NCBI GenBank assembly: GCA_024403995.1
Contig: JAKSQT010000016.1
Span: 1-37,743 of the forward strand
DNA from: Ruminococcus sp.
GTDB lineage: Bacteria > Bacillota > Clostridia > Oscillospirales > Ruminococcaceae
Reading direction: 5' to 3'
DNA length: 37,743 nt
In this document: positions 1 through 6,255 of the stretch, piece by piece
Position numbering within the stretch: the stretch's first letter is position 1
Layout: each line of letters starts with the position of its first letter
Notes under the pieces: model-generated
Databases searched by the model: none
Told to the model about the DNA's origin: nothing
Seen by the model: the letters and a program-made list of their open reading frames with translations, nothing else
Position numbers and translations under genes: made by a program

Positions 1-1
1 G

Positions 2-1540
2 GTATGGAAGGGACTTGAAACTCCCGGAGGCTATGCATTCCTCCAGATCTGGGGCTCTGCACGTTACAACACTGCTATGCAGCTCATCGCCCTCGTTTTC
101 GACAAGTACAAGAATGACGGCAAGCCTTCCGAATACAGCGAATGGGCACAGGATCAGATGCACTACATCATGGGCGACAACCCGATGAACCGTGCTTATA
201 TCGTAGGCTACAACGACAATGCTGTCAAGTATCCTCACCACCGTGCAGCATCAGGACTTCTCGAAGCAGAAGACCCTCGTGAGCACAGACACATCCTCTG
301 GGGTGCTCTTGCAGGCGGCCCCGGCGGAGATGATAAACATACCGACGTTACTTCCGACTGGGTAGGCAACGAGGTTACAATCGACTATAACGCTGCATTC
401 GTTGGCGCTTGTGCAGGTCTTTACGAGTATTTCGGCACACCTGACATGGCTCCTACACCTGATTTCCCTCCTGAGGACGAAAAGCGTGGAAGCGCAGGCG
501 GCGAAGGCGGAGCTAAGGGCTACTGGGTAGAAGCCGCAGGTATCGACGATCCGCACGATGACGCAGGCGTAACAAAGGTATCCTTCAAGGTCATGACAGG
601 CGAAACAAAGCCTGCCGACAAGATCTCTGTACGTTATTACTATGACCTCAGCGAGGTTTCAAATATCGACGGACTTACAGTAAGCGAGCTTTATGACCAG
701 TCTTCTACCGAAGTTGAAGGCGCAGACGGCGTTCTTGAAAAGAAGCTTATCAAGTATGACAAGATGCCGAACGTTTACTATGCTGAAATAACATGGGACG
801 GCTACTGCATCGCTAACTCAGGCAAGAAGTATCAGTTCCTCGTTGGTATGTACTACGGCGATACATGGAATCCGAAGAATGACTGGTCTTATGAGGAACT
901 CGAAGTTTATACTCAGGACGATGCATTCTTTGCAAACGGCGTTGAAAAGAGAAATGACCACATCTGCGTTTACGCTGACGGCGTTCTCGTAGGCGGTATA
1001 GAGCCTGACGGTTCTGTTCCGGCGGAAGCTCCTGTTGAAACAACAACCAAGAAGACCACAACTACAAAGATCACAACAACAAAGACTACAACTGCAAAGC
1101 AGTCAACAACACAGACTTCAACAACTACAAAGGCTGCATCTACAACAACTACAACAGGCGTTACAACACCGGTTTCAAGACCAACTTCCGATACTACAAC
1201 AGTTTATGTTCCTTCATATGATTATGAAGGCAACACAACAACTACTGCAAAATCAAGTCACGGTCCTACAGAGGGCGGACCGAGTTCATCAACAAAGGCT
1301 ACTCTCGTCGGCGATGCAAACTGCGACGGCAAGATCAACCTTGCTGATACAGTTATGATAATGCAGGCTCTCGTAAACTCGCCTAAGTACGGTCTTAACG
1401 GCTCGGATAAGTCTCATATCACAGAACAGGGATGGGCAAATGCTGACTGTGCAGGCAACGGCGACGGCGTAACAAACCTCGACGGCCTCGCTATCCAGAA
1501 GTTCCTCCTCGAACTTATCCCATCACTTCCGGAAACATAA
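2..1540 (+). CDS. Dockerin-bearing GH9 cellulase, 3' part (GH9-CBM3c-linker-dockerin)
   Basis: The reading frame is open from the window edge, so the start is missing; about 512 residues are visible. The first part (to about 460) is the end of a family 9 glycoside hydrolase catalytic domain: it contains TPGGYAF, MGDNP, the HHRAA motif (236-250) and NEVTIDYNAAF, whose Glu (codon 371-373) aligns with the GH9 catalytic acid. A CBM3c-like module follows (about 520-930), with ISVRYYYDLSEV and WNPKNDWSYE. A Thr/Lys-rich linker (about 1030-1300) leads to a C-terminal dockerin (about 1303-1540). The first calcium loop is DANCDGKINLAD; the second, in ADCAGNGDGVTNLD, is spaced unusually. Theme-B GH9-CBM3c enzymes are usually processive endoglucanases. 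The dockerin implies that the secreted enzyme docks on a cohesin scaffold. Signal peptide and N-terminus are outside the window. Confidence 0.95.
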   Translation, partial: VWKGLETPGGYAFLQIWGSARYNTAMQLIALVFDKYKNDGKPSEYSEWAQDQMHYIMGDNPMNRAYIVGYNDNAVKYPHHRAASGLLEAEDPREHRHILWGALAGGPGGDDKHTDVTSDWVGNEVTIDYNAAFVGACAGLYEYFGTPDMAPTPDFPPEDEKRGSAGGEGGAKGYWVEAAGIDDPHDDAGVTKVSFKVMTGETKPADKISVRYYYDLSEVSNIDGLTVSELYDQSSTEVEGADGVLEKKLIKYDKMPNVYYAEITWDGYCIANSGKKYQFLVGMYYGDTWNPKNDWSYEELEVYTQDDAFFANGVEKRNDHICVYADGVLVGGIEPDGSVPAEAPVETTTKKTTTTKITTTKTTTAKQSTTQTSTTTKAASTTTTTGVTTPVSRPTSDTTTVYVPSYDYEGNTTTTAKSSHGPTEGGPSSSTKATLVGDANCDGKINLADTVMIMQALVNSPKYGLNGSDKSHITEQGWANADCAGNGDGVTNLDGLAIQKFLLELIPSLPET

Positions 1541-1542
1541 TT

Positions 1543-1774
1543 TATCGGCACTTCTGCAATACGTCCGCTTTTTTCGGGGCAAACCTTTCTGAGGAAAGGT
1601 TCTTCCCCGAACCCCTTTCCAAAGACTTTTAATATAATGGTGGATGTCACACCTGACATATGTCAGGTATGACATCCACTAATACTGAAAGTTTTAGGAA
1701 GGGAGTCTGAGGGAGAACCCTTTTTCAAAAGGGTTTCCCTCAGAAAAACGGATGTATCACAGGAAGTGCCGATA
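1543..1774. repeat. Large nested palindromic element (family P1, copy A)
   Basis: The outer arms begin TATCGGCACTTC at 1543 and return as GAAGTGCCGATA ending at 1774. About 26 bp per arm match, with a few differences. Inside are three hairpins: a core at about 1575-1610 (CGGGG...TTCCCCG) shared with copies at 4918 and 34195, a 38-nt near-perfect palindrome at 1641-1678 centred on CATATG, and CTGAGGGA...TCCCTCAG at about 1707-1743. The whole element is close to one self-complementary unit and fills the gap between the cellulase gene and spoIIR. It could fold as RNA and end transcription, but that is inference. No ORF or transposase is present in it. Confidence 0.8.
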
Positions 1775-1835
1775 ATTTTGTATCGGGTGAATAATGCGGA
1801 AAATTCGGTCTATACTCATTTATGAGGTGACTGAA

Positions 1836-2504
1836 ATGAAAAAGCATTTATTCTCTTTGATGTCGGCGGCGCTGATACTGACGATACTTATATCAAACAT
1901 AGGCTCGCTTATCGCTGACGGGCTGGCTTTTGACGGACTGCGGCAGAATGTTCTGAGACTGCATATCCTTGCCAATTCCGACAGTGAATTTGACCAGAAC
2001 ATGAAGCTGAAAGTGCGTGATGCACTGCTTGACAGCGGCATACTTTCGGGAGCGCATGACCTTGACGAAGCCGAGGAAAATGCCACAAACAAACTGCGTG
2101 ACATTGAGACTCTCGCTGAAATAACCCTTGAAGAATACGGCTGTTATTATCCCGTCAGGGCAGCAATTGAGGATATCGGTTTTGATGAGCGTGAATACGG
2201 TGATATAACAATGCCCGCAGGGAAATATCGTGCTCTGCGTATTGAAATAGGTGAGGCAAAAGGGCATAACTGGTGGTGTGTGATGTATCCGCCGCTTTGT
2301 CTGCCTGCCGCCAGCGATGTGACCGACAATAAGAAAACCGAGGACGAATATTTTACCGAAAAAGAACGTGACATAATGAAAAAGCCGAAAAAGTACAGGC
2401 TGAAACTTGCGCTGTGGGAAAAAATAAAGGAATTTACTTCTAAAAAAGACGGCGAATGTGATGACAGCACTGTACAAAATGACAAAAATCAGAAAAAAGC
2501 TTGA
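1836..2504 (+). CDS. spoIIR: Stage II sporulation protein R
   Basis: The product is 222 aa. It has an N-terminal hydrophobic segment (about residues 5-25, signal peptide or anchor), then the SpoIIR core VLRLHILANSDSEFDQ and LKVRDALL, and later HNWWCVMYPPLCLP. In sporulating Firmicutes SpoIIR is made in the forespore and signals across the septum to activate the SpoIIGA protease, which processes pro-sigma-E. The start at 1836 is chosen over an upstream ATG at 1794 because GAGGTGA (1824-1830) is well placed and the homologous region begins there. The C-terminus is a charged Lys/Asp/Glu tail. Its presence suggests that sporulation capacity is, or was, retained in the lineage. The stop codon lies inside the -35 box of the next operon. 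Confidence 0.92.
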   Translation: MKKHLFSLMSAALILTILISNIGSLIADGLAFDGLRQNVLRLHILANSDSEFDQNMKLKVRDALLDSGILSGAHDLDEAEENATNKLRDIETLAEITLEEYGCYYPVRAAIEDIGFDEREYGDITMPAGKYRALRIEIGEAKGHNWWCVMYPPLCLPAASDVTDNKKTEDEYFTEKERDIMKKPKKYRLKLALWEKIKEFTSKKDGECDDSTVQNDKNQKKA

Positions 2505-2529
2505 CAAATCGTGCAGAACAGTGTATACT
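2501..2529 (+). promoter_or_regulatory. Sigma-A promoter of infC-rpmI-rplT
   Basis: TTGACA (2501-2506) and TATACT (2524-2529) are separated by 17 bp. The -35 box overlaps the TGA stop of spoIIR (2502-2504). Transcription should begin near 2536. Confidence 0.85.
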
Positions 2530-2535
2530 TTATGA

Positions 2536-2695
2536 GTAAACAAAGCAGAACTATGCGTTCTCACCGTCGGGCAATGCTGAAACGGTCAATATGTTAATAA
2601 ATACATGGCAAGCGCCATGTGAATTATCGATGTATTGTATGAGTGCGGATATTTTCTGCACTCATTTTTGTTTTATATTAATCGCTTGGAGGTGC
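2536..2695 (+). promoter_or_regulatory. Structured infC leader, candidate L20-type leader with attenuator
   Basis: About 160 nt separate the predicted transcription start from the infC ribosome binding site. Visible hairpins are GAAC/GTTC in the first part, ACATGGC (2603-2609) with GCCATGT (2614-2620), and a terminator-like stem further on. In Bacillus the infC-rpmI-rplT operon is repressed by L20 binding its leader and promoting termination. Position, length and the terminator fit that model. I could not align the sequence to the known L20 leader consensus, so the class is inferred from context. Confidence 0.6.
2640..2674 (+). terminator. Attenuator in the infC leader
   Basis: TGAGTGC (2640-2646) pairs perfectly with GCACTCA (2658-2664) and is followed by TTTTTGTTTT. 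It lies just upstream of the infC Shine-Dalgarno (2688-2692), so it would act as a premature terminator controlling the operon. Confidence 0.8.
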
Positions 2696-2701
2696 ATGAC
2701 G

Positions 2702-3220
2702 ATTAGCAAACAGGAACTGCAGATCAACGAAGAAATAAGAGATAAGGAAATTCTCGTAATCGACGCTGACGGAACTAAGCTCGGTGTATTATCAGCTAAA
2801 GAAGCACAGCAGATGGCTTATGAAAAAGATCTTGACCTCGTAAAAATCGCTCCGCAGGCAACACCGCCTGTATGCCGTATTATGGACTACGGAAAGTATT
2901 GCTTTGAACAGCAGAAGCGTGAAAAGGAAGCCAAGAAAAACCAGAAAGTTGTCGCAATCAAGGAGATCAGAATGTTCTCCACAATTGACACTCATGACTT
3001 TGAAACAAAGGTCAATCAGGCTGTAAAATTTTTAGAGGGCGGAGACAAACTCAAGGTATCAGTCAGATTCCGCAAAAGAGCTATTGCCCATCCACAGCTC
3101 GGCGATGAGCTGCTTGAGCGTTTCAAGGAAGCAGTTTCGGCTGTCGGCACTGTGGAAAAGCCGGCTAAGATGGAAGGACGCAGCATCGTAATGTTCGTCT
3201 CACCAAAGGCCGCTAAGTAA
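2702..3220 (+). CDS. infC: Translation initiation factor IF-3
   Basis: IF-3 binds the 30S subunit, prevents early 50S joining and checks start codon and initiator tRNA. The protein (172 aa from this start) has the N-terminal domain [17 protein letters not shown], the linker rich in Lys/Glu, and the C-terminal domain with VKEIRM-like and [12 protein letters not shown] segments. The start is set at ATT (2702): GGAGG at 2688-2692 leaves 9 nt to ATT, but only 3 nt to the in-frame ATG at 2696. Known infC genes of E. coli and bacilli use ATT for autoregulation. First gene of the operon with rpmI and rplT. Confidence 0.95.
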   Translation: MSKQELQINEEIRDKEILVIDADGTKLGVLSAKEAQQMAYEKDLDLVKIAPQATPPVCRIMDYGKYCFEQQKREKEAKKNQKVVAIKEIRMFSTIDTHDFETKVNQAVKFLEGGDKLKVSVRFRKRAIAHPQLGDELLERFKEAVSAVGTVEKPAKMEGRSIVMFVSPKAAK

Positions 3221-3233
3221 GGAGGATCATAAA

Positions 3234-3437
3234 ATGGCAAAGGTTAAGGTTAAAACTCACTCAGGCGCAAAAAAGCGTTTTAAGATTACAGGAACCGGTA
3301 AGGTTAAGTATCAGCACACAAACAAGAGACACAGACTCACTCAGAAGGATACAAAGCGTAAGAGAATTGCTCGTAACGCAGGCGTTGCTGACTGCACAAA
3401 CGCTCCTACAATCAAGAAGCTCGTTCCTTATCTTTAA
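3234..3437 (+). CDS. rpmI: 50S ribosomal protein L35
   Basis: This is a small, very basic protein of 67 aa, close to the usual 64-66. It begins [20 protein letters not shown] and contains [11 protein letters not shown], typical of L35. AAGGAGG lies 8 nt before the ATG. It follows infC by 13 nt and precedes rplT, the standard bacterial order, and it should be co-transcribed with both under the shared leader. Confidence 0.97.
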   Translation: MAKVKVKTHSGAKKRFKITGTGKVKYQHTNKRHRLTQKDTKRKRIARNAGVADCTNAPTIKKLVPYL

Positions 3438-3508
3438 TTCGTAAGCGGACATATCCGCAGGGAACAATAATCGGTTTTCGGTAATTTCATTTTTGGAGGT
3501 AAAAGACT

Positions 3509-3862
3509 ATGGCACGTATTAAAGGTGCAATGATGACTCGCAAGAGAAGAAATAAGACTTTAAAGCTTGCTAAGGGCTACTGGGGCTCAAAGAGCAAACA
3601 CTTCAAGATGGCTAAACAGGCTGTCATGAAGTCAGGCAACTATGCTTACGTTGGAAGAAAGCAGAAGAAGAGACAGTTCAGACAGCTCTGGATCACAAGA
3701 ATTTCTGCTGCTGCTAAGATCAACGGCATGAACTACTCTACATTCATGAACGGCTGCAAGAAGGCTGGCATTACTCTTAACAGAAAGATGCTCTCTGAGA
3801 TCGCTATCACAGACGCTGCTGGCTTCACAGCTATCGTTGAGAAGGCTAAGGCTGCTCTTTAA
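3509..3862 (+). CDS. rplT: 50S ribosomal protein L20
   Basis: The product is 117 aa, the normal family length. It begins [20 protein letters not shown] and has the conserved [12 protein letters not shown] and [17 protein letters not shown]-like blocks. L20 binds 23S rRNA early in 50S assembly and, in Firmicutes and enterics, represses its own operon by binding the leader mRNA. A strong TGGAGG precedes the ATG. Last gene of the operon; a terminator follows at 3873. Confidence 0.97.
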   Translation: MARIKGAMMTRKRRNKTLKLAKGYWGSKSKHFKMAKQAVMKSGNYAYVGRKQKKRQFRQLWITRISAAAKINGMNYSTFMNGCKKAGITLNRKMLSEIAITDAAGFTAIVEKAKAAL

Positions 3863-3872
3863 TCTGAATTAT

Positions 3873-3906
3873 AAACACGCTTTTATTAAATTAAGAGCGT
3901 GTTTTT
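3873..3906 (+). terminator. Rho-independent terminator after rplT
   Basis: AAACACGCT (3873-3881) pairs with AGCGTGTTT (3896-3904), and a T-run ends at 3906. Confidence 0.9.
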
Positions 3907-3994
3907 ATTAATCCGCATATTCCTCGGTATATCGCATATTATACTGAGTAACTATAATGTGCAGCACTGCTGTTCATGCTGTGCATTTCAGATT

Positions 3995-4095
3995 GATCTT
4001 TCAGGGGACGTCGGGGACGCCGTCCCCTACAAAAAGTTGACGCAGGATAGCCTGAATGTAGGGGCTGGCGTCCTCGACAGCCCTTGTTTGACGAA
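3995..4095. repeat. GC-rich GGGGACG hairpin pair between rplT and the methyltransferase gene
   Basis: Within an otherwise AT-leaning gap there is a GC-rich patch with two hairpins. GGGGACG (4004-4010) pairs with CGTCCCC (4021-4027). GGGCTG (about 4061-4066) pairs with CAGCCC (about 4078-4083). The gap is open in the methyltransferase frame but does not resemble the family, so I read it as non-coding. The GGGGACG/CGTCCCC style resembles interspersed repeats I know from clostridial genomes. No second copy occurs in this window. Confidence 0.45.
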
Positions 4096-4132
4096 ATATA
4101 TTCGCCTTTTGGATAGTATCGGGGGTGCAGTT

Positions 4133-4915
4133 TTGGAAAATATTATAACATCAAAAGATAATCCCGTTATCAAGCTGTATCAGAAGCTTTCTTCCTCGAA
4201 AAAAGAAAGACTTCAGTACGGCTTATTCGTGTTGGAGGGCGTGAGGATAGTTGAGGATGCTGTCCGTGAAAATGCCGGTATTTCGCATCTTATCTTTACG
4301 AAAAATGCATTTGAAAAACTCGGCGCAGACTGGGTTCAGGCTGATTTGAGAGATACAAAAATACTTGTTATTTCAAATGAACTTGGAAACAGAATCGCTT
4401 CGACCGAAAATACGCAGGGCGTGTTCGCAATATGCCGCATTCCTGTGGAGAAAAAGCTGAATTTTGCCGATAACGGGCGATATGTCGTTCTCTATGGCTT
4501 GCAGGACCCCGGAAATGTTGGCATGATAATCCGTACTGCTGATGCTCTCGGCATCAACGGCATTATCCTTTCGGGAACTTGTGAGCTTTATAGTCCGAAA
4601 GTGATACGCTCGACTATGGGTTCTGTTTTCCGTATGGATATCATGACTGAAAATGATACCGACAGGCTGTTTGAGATGCTTGCGGAAAACGGCGTGGAGT
4701 CATCGGCTGCCGTTATTGACAAGGACGCTGAAAAGGTTACAGGCTTCAATTTTATGGGCAGACAGGCTGTATTCATCGGTAATGAGGGAAATGGTCTGCC
4801 ACGGGATGTGTCCATGCGGTGTACTCGCAGGATAACCATTCCGATGAACGGAAATATAAATTCTCTGAATGCCGCTATGGCTGCGGGAATTTTAATGTGG
4901 GAACTGAAAAAATAA
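4133..4915 (+). CDS. TrmH/SpoU-family RNA 2'-O-methyltransferase
   Basis: The product is about 260 aa. The N-terminal part (ITSKDNPVIKLYQKL, FVLEGVRIVEDA) is the SpoU substrate-binding domain. The C-terminal SPOUT domain has LQDPGNVGMIIRTADALGI (motif 1), FIGNEGNGLP (motif 2) and INSLNAAMAAGILMWE (motif 3). Such enzymes methylate ribose 2'-OH in rRNA or tRNA using S-adenosylmethionine; which base is not evident here. The start is TTG at 4133 with GGGGGTG just upstream. A longer reading from 3899 would add about 78 residues unlike the family. It could equally be labelled RlmB-like. Confidence 0.88.
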   Translation: MENIITSKDNPVIKLYQKLSSSKKERLQYGLFVLEGVRIVEDAVRENAGISHLIFTKNAFEKLGADWVQADLRDTKILVISNELGNRIASTENTQGVFAICRIPVEKKLNFADNGRYVVLYGLQDPGNVGMIIRTADALGINGIILSGTCELYSPKVIRSTMGSVFRMDIMTENDTDRLFEMLAENGVESSAAVIDKDAEKVTGFNFMGRQAVFIGNEGNGLPRDVSMRCTRRITIPMNGNINSLNAAMAAGILMWELKK

Positions 4916-4917
4916 TG

Positions 4918-4955
4918 CCCGGGGAAGAACCTTTCCTCAGAAAGGTTTGCCCCGG
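4918..4955. repeat. P1 core hairpin (copy B, core only)
   Basis: A single hairpin, CCGGGGAAGAACC...GGTTTGCCCCGG, lies 3 bp after the methyltransferase stop. Its core matches the hairpins at about 1575-1610 (opposite orientation) and 34209-34243. It lacks the outer arms of copies A, C and D. No T-run follows on the plus strand, so it is not an obvious terminator. Confidence 0.7.
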
Positions 4956-4998
4956 AAAAAAGGAAATGTGAAAATAAGGTAAACAGGGGGCTGATTTT

Positions 4999-6243
4999 AT
5001 GAATGAGACTAAGTACTGGCTCTGGCTGTCAATGGTTTTCGGTGTCGGAAGCCGCCGTATCTGGGAGGTAATGTGCCTTTTTCCGAATGCTCACGAGGCG
5101 TTCATGGCTCTCTCGGAGGGGAATGTAAACATCGTTCTAAGTGAAAAAGAACGTGAAAAATGCAAATCTGTCAAAATCGAAAAGGCTGAAAGCGATATTG
5201 CCGAGTACTCACGCAAAAATATTGGCGTGATAGGCTATTCAGACGCAGTATATCCGGTTCAGCTCAGGCATCTTTTTAATCCGCCTGCGGTGCTGTATTA
5301 TACAGGCAATTCTTCATGCCTTGTTTCTTCAAGGACGCTGACAGCCGTTGGTACCCGCAATGCATCAGATTACAGTCTGAGGGTGTGCAGGGAGGTATGC
5401 AGTGAGCTTGCCTTGAAAAATGTTGTTATCATAAGCGGTTTTGCCGTAGGTATCGATATCACATCGCACCTTGCTGCTGCTGACAGCGGCAAACCTACGG
5501 TCTGCGTACTTGGCTGCGGTGTTGATGTTGCCTATCCTAAGCCGAATATGCAGTTCAGGGAAAAAATTCTTGACGCAGGCGGAATTTTTATTTCAGAGTA
5601 TCCGCCTGAGACTTCTCCGCTGCCGAGAAATTTTCCGGGGCGCAACCGTATTCTTGCCGCTCTCGGCAGAGTTGCCGCAGTTTTCGAGGCATCGCTCAAA
5701 AGCGGTTCGCTCCTGACGGCAAATCTCGCCTCAGAGGAGGGCAGGGAGATATTCGTTGTTCCGCCTGCCGATATCTTTGACAGCCGCTACGGAGGCAATA
5801 TTCAGCTTCTTGAAGAAGGTTCGCTGCCACTCTACCGTGCTAATGATATCCTTGACTGCTTCAAAATCGGCAGTCCGGTCGATATGGAGATACGTGACAC
5901 GCTGAATACTATGTTTTCAGGCAGGGAGTCAGGTATAATCCGTGAGGGCAGAAGTGCAAAAATTATCAAAAATAAAGACATCAATGTCCGCCCACAAAAG
6001 ACAGAACATACAAAACATCATTCACAAAATGCAAAAAGTGAACCTGATATCCAGCAGTATGGTTCACTTCCTATGCTCCAGCAGAACATTATCAGGGAAT
6101 TAAGCGCAGGAAAGCTCCATATCGATGAAATAGGCAGTAAACTCGGCATAAATACGGCTGAACTGCTTTCCGAGCTTACAGAGCTTGAGATACTCGGAAT
6201 TATAATTTCGCTTCCGGGAAAAATGTTTGAATTATGCCAGTAA
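4999..6243 (+). CDS. dprA: DNA processing protein DprA (Smf)
   Basis: DprA binds incoming single-stranded DNA and loads RecA during transformation; many non-competent bacteria also keep it. The 414-aa protein has an N-terminal helical region, then the Rossmann-like core with AVGTRNASDY (about 116-125), SGFAVGID (146-153), VDVAYP, SEYPPE and FPGRNRILAAL. A C-terminal winged-helix domain follows (about 355-410, HIDEIGSKLGINTAELLSEL). The segment normally reading VPG...GTN is VPPADIFDSRYGGN here, a mild variant. It lies 12 nt before topA, the order found in Bacillus. AGGGGG precedes the ATG. Confidence 0.95.
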   Translation: MNETKYWLWLSMVFGVGSRRIWEVMCLFPNAHEAFMALSEGNVNIVLSEKEREKCKSVKIEKAESDIAEYSRKNIGVIGYSDAVYPVQLRHLFNPPAVLYYTGNSSCLVSSRTLTAVGTRNASDYSLRVCREVCSELALKNVVIISGFAVGIDITSHLAAADSGKPTVCVLGCGVDVAYPKPNMQFREKILDAGGIFISEYPPETSPLPRNFPGRNRILAALGRVAAVFEASLKSGSLLTANLASEEGREIFVVPPADIFDSRYGGNIQLLEEGSLPLYRANDILDCFKIGSPVDMEIRDTLNTMFSGRESGIIREGRSAKIIKNKDINVRPQKTEHTKHHSQNAKSEPDIQQYGSLPMLQQNIIRELSAGKLHIDEIGSKLGINTAELLSELTELEILGIIISLPGKMFELCQ

Positions 6244-6255
6244 GGGGAAAATATA

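Noticed and set aside
1035-1358. Gln-rich ORF over the cellulase linker
   Set aside because: It is a frame-shifted reading of the Thr-rich repeat (ACA/CAG type codons).
1780-1810. Possible sigma-F promoter for spoIIR
   Set aside because: GTATC and GGAAAATTCG are near the right place, but spacing is short and the -10 match is poor.
3899-4132. N-terminal extension of the RNA methyltransferase upstream of 4133
   Set aside because: It is in frame but Cys-rich, unlike the family, and it crosses a GC-rich hairpin repeat; TTG 4133 has a ribosome binding site.
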